A stretch of DNA of 64,000 nucleotides, taken from contig OY482853.1 of the NCBI GenBank assembly GCA_960531495.1, forward strand, positions 6,824,131 through 6,888,130, given 5' to 3'. Positions within the stretch are counted from its first letter, which is position 1, and each line of letters begins with the position of its first letter. A program made the translations under genes and the position numbers. Below, one piece after another: positions 1 to 12,327 of the stretch. The DNA is from Zeus faber (lineage: Eukaryota; Chordata; Actinopteri; Zeiformes; Zeidae). Below the pieces are notes generated by a model. The model did no database searches, was not told where the DNA came from, and saw only the letters and a program-made list of their open reading frames with translations.

Positions 1-1005
1 ACGGTGCTCCCCGAAAAACCAACACCACAACCACATCCCCAAAAGCCGAGCCCTCTAAAGACAACAAGCCGCTGAAACCGGGGCTGGCAGAAAAAACATG
101 GTGTCGCCACTGGTGTAAACCGCTGTTGTTACTCGAGGCTTCGACGGCCTGGGTCGCTCCTCACGGACACAACGCAAACACAAACACATGGACAAAAGGC
201 CTTTGTACAATCACACCAGAGTATATTTTTCTGTTTGTTCGTCGAATATGTGAATGGCGGGGGGAGATAAAAAGGTGTAAGACGCGAGATGTGGGAGCCG
301 GGTAGGGCAGGCGGACACCTGTCGGATCAGGGACGGGGAGTTTCCCAGAGGTCGCAGAGCGAATCCGAAGGCTGATTGCTGACTGAGTCCTTAATGGAGG
401 AGCTCCATCCTGGAACACCTGGTCCACTCGAAAAAAATAAAAAAATAAAATAAAAAAATAAAATTCCCTCCAGTTCCAAGTCCAGGGATTCGGCACGTTT
501 CCTGTTTTTTTTTTGGTTTTCTTTCGAAGGCGATGCTCTTCGAAGACGAAGATTACGTGCTCCCTTCATCCGAGCCATGTTGGTCGCGCTTAACCATGTT
601 TCTGTTTTGAGAATGGTTTGCAGCTTCATGCTATTTCCATATCTGACCCACACATGCATACAGCCACATCATTTTTCTTAAAAAAAAAAAAAAAGATGTC
701 CGTCAAAAAAAATAAATAATAAATGCAATTTAAGAATGATTTTCTTTCAATTATTATCAGAAATGGTATATAGTCACATAAAAAATACATCTATGAGAAT
801 AAGTCCATCAGTCACTGGTCGCAGGTCAAGACGGGGCTTGATGTCGGAGGTGTTGAGCCGGGACCGTCAAGAGACATTTCCACACTTCCTCACTCCAGCA
901 AAACTCTGTCGTTCAACCATCTCAGGCTCCGAGTCTGTGAGGTTCGTCCGTGTCGTTTAGATCCTTTATGGGCTTGAGTCAAGGAGACGAAGAGGCTTTC
1001 CTCTC
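1..1005. other. tgfb1 3' untranslated/downstream sequence
   Basis: This stretch follows the tgfb1 stop codon on the minus strand. It is AT-rich near 420-480 and 670-735, with short A/T runs. I see no convincing open reading frame with exon signals and no clear AATAAA on the minus strand, so the transcript end is unresolved. Confidence 0.5.
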
Positions 1006-2000
1006 TTAGCTGCACCTGCAGGACTTCACGATCATATTGGACAACTGTTCCACCTAAAAGAAGCAAAAGAAAAGAAAACACACAACCAAGTTGAACTCAG
1101 AGGCTGCAACGCGTTTACAAGCAGCTCTAAACTCACATAGTATGAAGCCATCACATAACCAGAATAATCGATGAACCAGCGATGTTATTTGATGTAAGCC
1201 ACAAGCACTGCCTGAAACGATTGACTTTGGATTGATTTTGCAGCGACCATTCTCGAAAACCTGCGACGCAATTTGCAAAGTGGGTTTTTTTGCAGTGAAA
1301 TGATCAACATTGCGGCAATTGCTTTTTCTCCCAGTGATAAAATCGATAAAATTAACTTTCAATTCAAAATACAACAAGCACCAAATTAAATCAGTACTGC
1401 ATGGTGATCTCCGGGGGAAGGGGTAAAACGTTGGATTTGACCTTTCAATGGGGAAGACTTTTGCGAATTTTTGCGAAATTGCAAACTCTCGCAAATACTG
1501 TGGAAATTGGTTCAATTTCCATCCATTACGTTAATTGCAAAAATCGTGATTTCCTGGAGGGACTGACTTGGTAAATAAAAGTGACAAAGAAACGACGCAA
1601 TCAACATTACCCAGAGACCTCTTTTTTTTTAACCCATGGTGCTCTGCAAACACTGCCTCTGAGCATGAATGTGACTTCAGTGCGCTCGCTGTAAGTACCT
1701 TGTGCTGCCTTCCCACGTAGTAGATGATTGGCAGCGGGTCCAGGACTTGGGGGGCGCAGCAGGGCTGCACCGAGGCCCCTGGGTTGTGGTGCTTGTACAG
1801 CGCCAGGATCTGGGAGTGATTATGCGGGGGTGGGGGTGGGGTGGTGGGCGGGGGGGGGGGGGGGGGGGGGTGAGGTGAGGACACACGGGGCCCAGTTTAG
1901 AACTTCATCATCAGCATGACCCCGCGCCAAAGCAATCATAGCAGACAAGGGCTAAATCGCAAAGGGCTAACATTTCTGCCTGTACGAGCGATAGAGATAG

Positions 2001-2035
<35 letters not shown>

Positions 2036-3477
2036 TGGATAGAAGTTCCACAGTAAGAGGCTTGTTGGTTCACACCGGTCTGCAACAGTGCATTTTAAAC
2101 TTGACCCGAAAGGGGCTGGAAAAGGAGTGCGGTGCTCCGGTCAAGGCCACACACGGCGGGAGAGGAGCAAATTGACGATGCGGCCTCCGACCTGACGGCC
2201 AAACCATCTCATTCGCCATGCAAGCCCAAATCACCGTTTTTACATCGTACCTGGGAGTATTTGTTCTCGGCGCTCCAGATGTAGGTGCATGAGCCCATGC
2301 AGTAGTTGGCATGGTAACCCTTGGGCTTGTGTATCCACTTCCACCCGAGATCTTTCCGGAAGTCGATGTACAGCTTCCGCACGCAGCAGCTCTCCGTGCG
2401 GCTGCGAAGGGGGTTTAAAGAAATCAAGGCACGCATTTTTTCATCACGGGACGGTCTCAGAGGGCTTCACACGTCACATTTCACACGGGTATCAGGCATC
2501 CCCTCATCTTCACCTCCACCATGGCGAGGAAAAATCTTGAGGAGGGGCCAAAAAGGGAGGGATCCCACTCCCAGGACGACTGGATCAAAGTGCCAGGACC
2601 AATGCATGCTGAGCGGGCAACGTTCTTAGCTTTATACGACTAAGCCTGAACCAAAAATGCTTTGATTTCCCGGCAGCTTTTCTCAAATCTCGGTTTGCAA
2701 TTCCCATGCGCTTTGTAAAAGTTGATGCGTTGTTTTGCAATACAACCGAGCAAAAAAAATGTTTTAGTGTTTGAAGTAAGAGGAAATTCTGCAAAATTGA
2801 GAATCGACTGCAAATATTTAATTACATTACATTACATTTAGCAGACGCTTTTATCCAAAGCGACTTACAATTGTTCAAAGACCGACGGACGCAGCCATCA
2901 GGAGCAATTAGGGGTTAAGTGTCTTGCTCAAGGACACTACAGCATGCTAGCAGGAGGAGCCTGGGATCAAACCAGCAACCTTTGGATCACTAGACCACCA
3001 GCTCTACCTCCTGAGCTACCATCCCCAGCTAATACCCATCTTTCCGCTGAATTCTCTACGCATCAAGAACCGTGGGCTCACAGCTGCAAAAAGCCATTTC
3101 TCCGACAAGCAGGAGTCCTTACTCGGTGCAGGCCTCCTCTCCGCCCGTGGACCTCCTATTGCGGGAGCTGAGCTGCGTGCTGCTGTTCTTGGGGATGGAC
3201 ATGGCCAGGATGTAGGGCCTCTGCATCTGCCCGTACAGGCCGCCGGTGTCCCCCCGGCCGGTCACCATCCCGGAGACCCGGAAGCCGAAGGTGCTGTGCG
3301 TGGACGCCTGGCTGCACTCGCAGAACAGCTTCAGCTGGAAGCCCTGCTCCTCCTCTGCGAGACACAGCGAGGGGAGATGCAGAGCGTGAGAAATAGTGGG
3401 AGGGGGTTGTACACAGGTTTGAAACATTCCACCTTCTATGCAAAAGATGTTCAAATCTCAAAATCAGACCGATAGAT

Positions 3478-3513
<36 letters not shown>

Positions 3514-3998
3514 ACAGCTAGTCGGATATATGGGTAGCATGGCTTCCCTGTACGATATATACCGTAGATAGATGGATAGATAGATAGATAGTGTGGCGGG
3601 CCAAGGGGGCGTGGTTAAGCGCCGCTGCAGACAGGCGGTGCAGGCTCCCGTCCCGGGGGCTGCTCGGCTGCTGCGGATCGGGCGAATCGACGGAGGGAAT
3701 GTGCTGATCCGTCCGATCCCGAACCCAGGAAGTAACATCGCGTGCGGGACATGGGGCGAACCGGGCGAGACGAGCACGCCACCCGAGCCGCCGGACACGT
3801 CACGGCAGGGGGGCACCTGAGTGCCGACCTAACGGACATTTTCGTTATTCGCCTGCGAGCCTCATTATGGCCCACGTGCCACCTTTTGTTTGAACATTAA
3901 ATAAATACGCGCCAACCGGCGCTGTGTTGCCTCCGCCTGCCTCCTCTCTCTCAATCCCCTGAACACACTTCTACAGACAGACAGACAGACAGACAGCC

Positions 3999-4077
<79 letters not shown>

Positions 4078-7000
4078 CACTCACCTGTGCCCTGGAGCCA
4101 CTTCTGCAGGGTCTCAGTGATGTCAAAGGTCAGCCACTTGTCCCTCCACTGGTTGGAGACGTAGCGGGAGGCCAGGTAGCGCGCCGAGCCGCTCAGACCC
4201 TCGTACAGCTCCACCCGCTGCTCCGAGGCGATGGTGGGGCTCTTGATGAGCAGCCGCAGCTCGGCGCTGGTCAGCAGGTGGTAGTCACCCACGCTCAGAC
4301 GCATCTCGCCGACGTTGAACGGAATCGGGTGGCTCTGGTCGGTGCTGTTGTGACCTGCGCGGTGAGGGGAGAGGGACGGCGCCTGGGTGAGGTTTTTTAT
4401 TTTATTTCATTTTTTTTTTCAAATGGAACAGATTAAATGAAAAATAAATGAATTCATCGGTGGGAATAAAATGATTCGATTTGATTTTGATTTTGGGGGC
4501 CGATTCGAATCTATATCAGCGCCATACTGATGAGACGGCTCATATGATGATATGACTCGATGCCCGTATGTCGACATTGACTTCACAGTGTATCATCTGA
4601 TGTGCGTTGCAAAAGGAACAGCAGATGTTAATATTTGTAAATGAATTTGAGACTATGGTGGTACTTCATTTCAGCGAAAAATGGTTTCAGAACTTCCAAA
4701 CAAAGAAAAAACGTTCACATTTTCAAATTGGCCCATGCAATGCCATGTATCTCCTTCCAGGGTACGTTTAAACCAACCAAACACGATAATTAAAGCAGGA
4801 AAAGCAATGAATAAGCGAACATGATGTGGAAAAATGGCACGATCGTGTTTGTCGAGACCGTTTTCTCCTTTATCAAGATGCGAGAACATTCAAAGTGGGA
4901 CATTTCCTCTGATGTCTGCGCCCCGCACGCTACGGTCGGAAAGTCGCCGACGACGCCGTGATGCCGTGCTAAAGACATGGTAAAACCAGACTCCAGCCGT
5001 CTTTTTCTAATTCAATTAGGAAAAGCTGGAATTTGTCCCTGAAGAGCCACAAGCATCTTTTTCCTCCGTTTTTCCCCTGTGACTCGGCCCGACGCCGAGG
5101 CCGCAAAGACTCCCGTTGAACTCTGAGAAAGTCAACACCGGTTGCCTAGCGATTCGCACGCGCCGGCCAAGGATATTTCGGATGCATCCTCTCCAGATGG
5201 CAAAATAACCGAAGTTTTGGTGGAGCTGCGTGCACATGCGAGTCAAATGCCATCCCAGAGAAACTGTACAGCCCGGGGGCATAAACTTTGAAAATGGATG
5301 TCGGCCGTCGTTTGGCCCACACTCAACTGTCTCACGGCCAAACGGATCCTTTACGGCAATAATGATACGTCTATATGCGGTGACTGTGCCATAAAGGCAA
5401 CGAGCGCCGTTTCCCGTCTTTCATATCCTCGCTTTCCCTGGATGCCAATTTGAGATGCTACACCGAAGTGAATCGAGTGGCATTATTCGAACATCCCGGC
5501 TTGGCCTGTGATCTTCTCTGTCATCGTTAATAGCGCTGGGAGCCCGCAACACTTTACTTACCTCGTCGAGCTTGTAATTAAACCACCTCTGGAGCACCGC
5601 GCACCCAGGATGCAACGCAACCCTTGAGATGCGCAGCGCCCACATCAACTTTCATTCGCCCGATCCATCCCGCCAGACTCGGCGAGGCTTCCGATAAACA
5701 GTCGCCCAAAATCCTTCGCTGTCTCAGGGTCCTGTGCCTGTTTTACGTAATTATTCATTATTCATATTTATTATAAGTGAATTACATTCCTACGCCTGTT
5801 GTATGAGTGATGTTTCTGCAACCTGATACGCTCCACATTCCACATCCCTGTGCACGTCCAAGTCCTTCCTGTTAGATTCATGGGCCATAAGACGGTGATA
5901 TAAGTCCATCGCAACGTGGAGCGTGACCCAATTACCTGAACTGCGGCCAGACAAACCTCCGCAATCGCTGTAAATTTGACCTTTCGCAAAAGAAGGGCCC
6001 CTTGGACCGGAGCCCGCGCGTTTTACGCTCCGGCGTTAAAACATCCACGTCGTGACGGGGGGAACATTCTTTCTGCGGGAACTGATGGGAAACAGAGTCT
6101 GGCCATCTACGTTTTTTTACCGCGATAAATTCCCCCGAGCCCTTGCATCAGCACTGGATCAGGCCGCGTGGAGACACCAGAGAGATAAGTGCAGGAAGGG
6201 AGATAAGGGCGAGAGGGAGGAGGAGCGCGGTGGAAAAACGGTGAACGGAACCGAAAAAAAAAGACAGAAAGCGAAACCCGCTCGGGTGCACGGGGAAAAA
6301 ACGGCGGCCGCGGCGAAACAGTGGCGAGGCTGCGAGGGACGGGGGAGGGGCCGAGATTTACGGTGTGAGGGGGGATCCACGGAGGCAGCGGTCTGGCCCC
6401 GGACCAGCCCTCCCGGATCCCCCGCCGCCAGCTCCAGTCACTGATCAGCGGGTCGGATTATGGGATGGAACCGTTCCCGCTCGTACCAGGATCCACCTCA
6501 CCTCGTCTGACTGTATCTCCTACGAGTATCACACTCCGCCATCCCGAGTTGGGCTTTTTATTTTTCCTGCTTGTGACAACCAAAGCAAAAGCGAAAGGAG
6601 CCGACTGGACGCGGAAATAAGAAAGTATCGCAGAAGCGTTCCGGCCGAGATGAGATGAGCGACGCAAAACTGCCGCTTTTGTTCATACAAAAATAAACGA
6701 CGGCAAAGGGAAAATATGTCATCCCTGGCTGCTCCCAAGGGTAAATAAATATGAGGTTAAAACATTAGAGGCTGGGGATGTGTTTGCGAAACAGGAAATG
6801 GAGTCACTTCCTTGGGAACTATATTGGTTTTAGTGCCATAATTACCGTGCCGCTTTGCCATCACTTCTCCTTTCCAATTAGCGCGGCTCCGATTGCTTCT
6901 CTTCCGGAGGCGACGCCTCACCGGGGTCTGTCCCTCGGAGAGCCCGCGGGACGCAGGGGCCTTCGCCCCGAGGGACGGGGGCTCTGCGTGCCGGACGCGG

Positions 7001-9223
7001 AGTTGGGAAGATGGCCGCCGCCCGCATGCAGGCGCGGGCGTGCGGAGGGGGATTTTATGTGCTGAATCGGGGACTATCCGCAGGTAAGTCGAGGACAGCT
7101 GTTGTGACAGGTATGGAGACAGCTCTGTAATTACTGGCAGGAGGAACCAAATTCCAGCAACAGGCTAAATACCTGCCTCTCTGCCCTACGCCGAGCTCCA
7201 CCCTTCCACAGCCAGCTCGTCCTGATCCCCACCTCCCTCGCCATCTCGCTAACCCCCACCCCTCGTCCCTTTGAGGGTGCCGTAACAGTGGCGGTGGAGG
7301 AGGCCTAATCCCTGAAAAATAGAGTCGTTACCAATTTCAGTTCATCAGGACTAACTAAATCCTATGGCTTGTGCGGTTTTATTTCCCCCTGTTTTATGGA
7401 AAAAAATAACAAAAAAAACAAAAACAAAAAGACACCAAACAAGACTAAACAAGACGAAAGAATAATCTTTCCCGTATGCACACTTAATTGCCTTTGGTTG
7501 CAGTCGGTGTGGGCCTCGAGGGGAGGATATGGCTGTTAAATGACTGCGGGGGTTTGGCCTAATCCACCGCACAATTGCAAAAATGCAGATTAAATAGAGG
7601 CTAAGCATTAAGTTATTAAAAGTGTTGCGCGCACAAATACGCACGCTTCCCTGCAGGGCTATCAGGGAAGGAGCGAGCCGTCCAACAACAACAACAACGG
7701 CGAGGTCGAGATGACGAACAGGAACGATAAGGGGGGAGTTTAAAGAAACGGGGGTCCCGCCGCTGGATTCCTTTTGAATGACTTTGTCAGGAAGGAGCGA
7801 GCCGAAGTGGAGTAAAGGGTCTGCTGCTTGTCTTCCTTTTATCTACAGTTACCGCCTCGCCAGCATGTAGGGCCTAAACTTGTAGAAACACATACACACA
7901 CACACAAGCAGACGCGTGGGCGCACACGCGCACGCGCACACGTGCACGCGCACGCGCACACGCACACGCACACGCACACGCACACGCAGAGCCACTAACA
8001 CACCTGACATTGACGCGCTTGGAGTCTGTGAAGTGCGGCATTTGGGGGGCCGGGCGGAGCGCGAGGAGAATGGATGGATGTTTTGCAGCGTTCCAGAGGT
8101 AGGAAGCCCGGGCTCCCCACGGGCACAGCGAGCCACCGGACCTGAGTCACGCACCGACTCTGTGGCTATCGGCCTGCCTTCCTTCCTGCCAAGCTGCCCG
8201 TCGCAAACACACTGATAATGAGCGCAGGAAGTGCGTGACGGGAGACGGAGAGAAAGACGGAGAGATAGAGGGCGAGCGGGGGGGGTCCGTTCTCCCCCCC
8301 CCCCCCCCCAAATTGGAAGCCCCTTTATGCAACCCCGGCCAAGGAGGAGGCGGCTGTGCTCAGGATGCAGAGCAGCGACGGCAGTTCTGGTGGCGGCCCA
8401 AAAAAAGAGAGGGGGGGTGGAGGGGGGCGGGCGGAGGGAGGCAGGAAAAAGGGAGATGATTGGAATGGCGGATCGCAGGGTGATCAGAAGTGTCGGGGTG
8501 AAGCGCGGAGAAGTGCGACGCTCGGGTTACGGGAAAACCCCCAAAACCCCCAGAACGTGGAGAAAAAAAGAGGAGGATGAGAGTGAGACGGTGCCAGGAC
8601 AAGTCTCCCCTCGTTCCAAAGCCGCCCCCGGTTTGTTAAGATGCATCCGAGCCTGAAGGTTGTTTGGTTTCCCCTGGTGCACGTGTCTCACGCTCCGGGG
8701 GCCCCTCGCGGGTTCCTGTGAGCTCTGGCGTCCTTGGCGTTTGGATCCCTCCCACGCCGGGCGCTCGGTTGGTGTTTGGTGTCCGATGCTCCGCAGGTCC
8801 CCCCCCCCGCCCCGCTACGACCCGCCATCGTGGTCCGAGCCCCCGATAAAGGATTCCCTTTGAACCCGTCGAGGGAACGGGGACGAGAGCCCGTGCGCTG
8901 AGAATAATCAGGTGCTACAGGCCTGGACGGACCCAAAGAGCGTTGAAAGAATATGTTTATGAGTCATCCAAGGAGACTTGGCGGAACATGACGATAACAT
9001 TAAGGACTCTCCAAACAAACAATAAAGCAGTAAAACTGCATTGGATACCATGAGAGCATCGCTCCGCGTCCTGAAACAGATGCAACGCAGGGTCCGGATA
9101 ACTGAGAACGTGTGTGACCTCCGACCCCAACGAGCCACCGGGCCATGTTGGGCAGAGAACAAAAGGGGGTGCACATGTCCAGGGAATTTATGGGGATTTC
9201 AAACACCAGCCAACAGACAAGCG

Positions 9224-9273
<50 letters not shown>

Positions 9274-9302
9274 GTCTATCTATCTATCTATCTATCTATC
9301 TG

Positions 9303-9389
<87 letters not shown>

Positions 9390-9390
9390 G

Positions 9391-9421
<31 letters not shown>

Positions 9422-9426
9422 GTCTA

Positions 9427-9459
<33 letters not shown>

Positions 9460-9668
9460 TTTAGTAACAACTGTTGCCAATAAACAAGGAAGTAATTTTC
9501 CCATCTTGGATTTACCAGCGAAGGAGTAAAAAAACAAAAACGTCCATGGGGATGTTTTGCAACTTACACAGAGTTTGAACAATAAGTCAAGCAGCAGTTA
9601 ATACAATAACTGAACCATGACCACATTCTTCAACGTACCAATAAATGTGTCTCAAGTGTTTTCTACGT

Positions 9669-9700
<32 letters not shown>

Positions 9701-9724
9701 TTGGGAAAGCGGGAAAGAGTGTGT

Positions 9725-9784
<60 letters not shown>

Positions 9785-10221
9785 CCTTGACTTGCTACGT
9801 ATGAGGAACCCATATTGATTACCTGCCAATTCAGAGTAGTAACATCATCCCAGCGGTGCAGTGTTGTAAGCGATGCTGCTTCCTACTCACCCGACTTCAT
9901 GGTGAACTTGTGCAGCTCCTTGGCGAAGTACTCCTCCTCCTCCTGCTGCACGGAGACCGAGTGGGGCTGCTCCTCCTGCTCCCTCAGAATCTCCTCCGTG
10001 CTGTTGTACAGGGACAGCAGAGCGGCCGGGATCTCCTCTCCCTCCCCGGCCTGCTCCGCCTCGGGCTCCTTGGGCATCCGCAGCTTGCTGAGGATCTGGC
10101 CCCGGATGGCGTCGATGCGCCTCTTCTTCACCAGCTCCAGGTCGATGGTCTTACAGGTGGACATGCAGCCCACGCTGCTCACCACGCACAGGGCCACCAG
10201 CGCCAAGCAAGCCAGCCTCAT
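1006..10221 (-). CDS. tgfb1: Transforming growth factor beta-1 precursor (complete coding region, 6 exons)
   Basis: Secreted cytokine precursor: an N-terminal latency-associated peptide holds the C-terminal dimeric ligand inactive. Coding exons in transcript order: 9891-10221, 4085-4354, 3123-3354, 2251-2401, 1699-1809, 1006-1053; the phases join to 380 aa (human 390). Seen: signal peptide [34 protein letters not shown] (with the Cys that in the family bonds LTBP or GARP); FCECS latency cysteines near 212-214; integrin-binding RGD at 234-236; furin site RNRR ending at 268; a 112-residue ligand with nine cysteines, containing [18 protein letters not shown] and ending [25 protein letters not shown] and the first-domain wording favour beta-1 over beta-2 or beta-3. 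The first ligand cysteine is at position 8, not 7 as in human. The start is the ATG directly before the signal peptide. Whether it is the teleost a or b copy cannot be told from here. Confidence 0.95.
1850..1870. repeat. Poly(G)/poly(C) run of 21 bases
   Basis: An uninterrupted G run on the plus strand. On the tgfb1 sense strand it is a C run in the pyrimidine tract upstream of the exon starting at 1809. Confidence 0.95.
2004..2028. repeat. (GA)n microsatellite
   Basis: Perfect dinucleotide run in the tgfb1 intron between exons 2251-2401 and 1699-1809. Confidence 0.9.
2821..3035 (+). repeat. Dispersed teleost repeat (TTTAGCAGACGCTTTTATCC type), copy 1
   Basis: Contains the block TTAGCAGACGCTTTTATCC followed by AAAGCGACTTACAA, then a tail with AAGTGTCTTGCTCAAGGACA and CTACCTCCTGAGCTACC. 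This wording recurs widely in fish genomes. A diverged second copy with the same order of blocks lies at 51601-51735. I cannot assign the class (SINE or non-autonomous DNA element) with confidence. Confidence 0.75.
3482..3591. repeat. (GA)n and (GATA)n microsatellites
   Basis: A GA run at 3482-3510 and a short GATA array at 3565-3591 within a tgfb1 intron. Confidence 0.9.
3973..4077. repeat. (GACA)n/(GATA)n compound tetranucleotide array
   Basis: About 105 bases of GACA units passing into GATA units. On the tgfb1 sense strand it begins about 6 bases after the donor GT of the exon ending at 4085. Confidence 0.95.
7918..7988. repeat. Alternating purine-pyrimidine CG/CA tract
   Basis: Repeats of CGCACACG and CGCACGCG without a break in purine-pyrimidine alternation over most of about 70 bases, in tgfb1 intron 1. 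Confidence 0.9.
9224..9459. repeat. (CTAT)n/(CTGT)n tetranucleotide array
   Basis: About 236 bases of CTAT units with scattered CTGT units, becoming all CTGT at the right end. Lies in tgfb1 intron 1. Confidence 0.97.
9674..9782. repeat. (TG)n and (GA)n microsatellites
   Basis: TG run 9674-9700 and a nearly pure GA run 9724-9782, about 110-200 bases inside intron 1 from the end of tgfb1 coding exon 1. Confidence 0.95.
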
Positions 10222-10990
10222 GGTGCCAAACTGACTGCCCTGTGACCACTTCGGTCCTTAAGCACTCTCCCTCCCCCTCTCCCTCACCCGCTCAGCCCTC
10301 GTCCTCTCCCTGTCTCGCTCTCGGTCTGGGTTCTCCCGCCGGGCCTGTAATGTTTTTTGGAGGGAGCGGTGATTCACGGCGTGCGGAGGTGTAACCCACG
10401 CGAGGTGCTTCCAGGTGGCAGAACAGTCGCGGCAGTGTGGTGAGCGCAGGAGGTTCAGCCCCTCGGAGAGGCCTCTGGAGCCGCCGCCGCTGTCGCCGCC
10501 GCGGAAAGCGTCCGGCGCCACCCGCAGCTCTGTGGGACGGAGCGGGAGGGGGTTACCCTGGCGGGAGCCAGCCTCTGACTCAGACCCAGGTAACACACTG
10601 ATGTCTCAGACGCCGGGGGCCCCGAGACCCGAACGGAGCTGTCAAGTGCAAACAGGGGCCGGGAGGACGGCGCCCGTGAGGAGCTGTGAAAAACCGTCCC
10701 AGCGTCACAGAGTCCAAAAACAACCCTGAGCCAAGCCCCGGCGAGCCGACGCTACCCTCGGCCCCACCTGGTTCTACCGAAAATTCTGCTCGTCAGCTCC
10801 GGCCCTATGTGTATCCAAGCAGGCAGCTTCGCTTCACATGGCCCCACAGAGCAGCGGAGCGGGGGTTGGTGGAGCCGCCCGCGAAACACAACACAAAATT
10901 AAAAAAAATAAAGAGCGGAGCTGGCGCGGCGCAACGCCGGGCTCTGAAGCCCTCTCCCCTCCACACACACACACGCACGCACACACGCAC

Positions 10991-11080
<90 letters not shown>

Positions 11081-11520
11081 CCTCCGCTCTTTGACCCACT
11101 AGATCAGCCGGGAGTTACGGCTGCCTCCGACCCGGCCCGACAGAAATGGGCGACGGGGGAAACCTCGCTCTGCGCCGCGGTCGGACGACGCCCGCCGGCG
11201 TTTCTTCACGCCGGCCAGATAAATCCCCCAAGGGTGTTTGAGTCGGCCGCGTGTCGATCCGATATCTGAGGTGGAGGCGGGGGTGGAGGGGTGAGGAAGT
11301 GAGCGCCGCACTCCTGACTCCTGACTTTAACCTATCCGGCAGCGCTCGCAGGCCCCAAACAGCGAGCGGCCCAGAAACATGCACTCTGAAGCCGCGAGCG
11401 AGGAAGCCAGGACAGGAATCTACGATAACCCTGCTCTCACTACCTCTTTTTTTTTCTTCTTCTTTTTTTTTTCCTCTCTCACCACGTGATCGGTACAAAG
11501 CAGCACTTCACTAGAACGCT
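10222..11520 (-). promoter_or_regulatory. tgfb1: tgfb1 5' flank, CpG-rich promoter/5' UTR region
   Basis: Sequence upstream of the tgfb1 ATG is rich in G+C and in CG dinucleotides, most clearly 10400-10960 and 11090-11420, as expected of a CpG-island promoter. A 117-base CA run at 10962-11078 splits the island. I see no clear TATA box, and the transcription start is not determinable from sequence alone. Confidence 0.55.
10962..11078. repeat. (CA)n microsatellite in the tgfb1 5' flank
   Basis: About 58 CA units with a few CG interruptions at the left end, 740-860 bases upstream of the tgfb1 start codon. Confidence 0.97.
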
Positions 11521-11784
11521 CTTCCGAAAAAAACCCCCAAAGTGCGAGTGCCTACGTCACACAAAGACCGATGAAAATATCCTTCAACATCTAATTCTTC
11601 ATTCTGACACACACGATGAACTATGAACTATCGGCGACTCCCCGTGGAGGTTAGAATCGTTCAAAGCCAGACGCTGCCAGGTCAAAAAAAGTGAAGCAGC
11701 GGCTCAATGAAGAACAAATTAAATAATAATAATTCGATTTTTTTTTTTTTTTTAAATAAGAGAATCAACCAGAGCCTGGACTTC

Positions 11785-11789
<5 letters not shown>

Positions 11790-11867
<78 letters not shown>

Positions 11868-12121
11868 TCAAATGTCAACAGCGACAGGAGCAACAATCCC
11901 TCTCAGAGTCTTGTCTTCCTCTCTTCTCCTCTCTTCTCTTCTCTTCTCTTCTCTTCTCTTCTCTTCTCTTCTCTTCTCTTCTCTTCTCTTCTCCACCCTT
12001 CATCCGCAGCACTCGCCTCCTATATACCCCGGTGTGGTTCCTTCACACCTCCACCTCCTCTGCCCTCCTATACGTCCGCTACACGCACTCTCTTTCTCCC
12101 CTCCGTTTGACTGTCTTCTCC

Positions 12122-12165
<44 letters not shown>

Positions 12166-12195
12166 TTTTTGCCGCCCCCTCCTTCCCTCTCCACC

Positions 12196-12264
<69 letters not shown>

Positions 12265-12270
12265 TCTCCT
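11790..12270. repeat. (CAG)n, (CTCTT)n and (CT)n array cluster
   Basis: CAG repeats with CAA interruptions at 11790-11868, a pentanucleotide CTCTT array at 11929-11993, then CT runs at 12121-12161 and 12199-12268. More CT runs follow at 12328-12352. Open frames here merely read the repeats (poly-Ser, poly-Leu-Ser) and are not genes. Confidence 0.95.
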
Positions 12271-12327
12271 GCTGCTTGTCAGAGCTTGCTCGTGACAAAG
12301 TGATTTGTGGGAGCTCTAACTTTTCCT

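Larger units (their letters stand above)
4355..9890 (-). other. tgfb1: tgfb1 intron 1 (large, with GC-rich blocks and simple repeats)
   Basis: A 5.5 kb intron between the exon coding the signal peptide and N-terminal latency domain and the exon starting GHNSTDQ. It holds GC-rich blocks near 6180-6450, 6900-7060 and 8220-8860. It also holds an alternating CG/CA tract at 7918-7988, a CTAT/CTGT tetranucleotide array at 9224-9459, a TG run at 9674-9700 and a GA run at 9724-9782. No further exon could be supported on either strand. Enhancers are possible but nothing identifies one. Confidence 0.75.

Noticed and set aside
6052-6444. 130-codon plus-strand frame in tgfb1 intron 1, rich in Arg/Gly/Lys
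   Set aside because: No recognisable domain and no splice partners; GC-rich intron sequence.
8231-8656. 141-codon plus-strand frame in tgfb1 intron 1
   Set aside because: Purine-rich low complexity (Arg, Gly, Glu runs) overlapped by other open frames; no gene signals.
9224-9483. Open frames reading (IYLS)n or (CLSV)n over tetranucleotide arrays, here and at 3973-4077 and 14165-14310
   Set aside because: They only translate microsatellites and have no start or splice context of a gene.
9815-10245. Plus-strand open frames of 129-139 codons over tgfb1 exon 1
   Set aside because: Antisense shadow of the tgfb1 first coding exon, which has signal peptide and family motifs on the minus strand.
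11707-12303. 198-codon open frame rich in Ser and Leu
   Set aside because: Translation of CAG, CTCTT and CT arrays; composition is that of the repeats.
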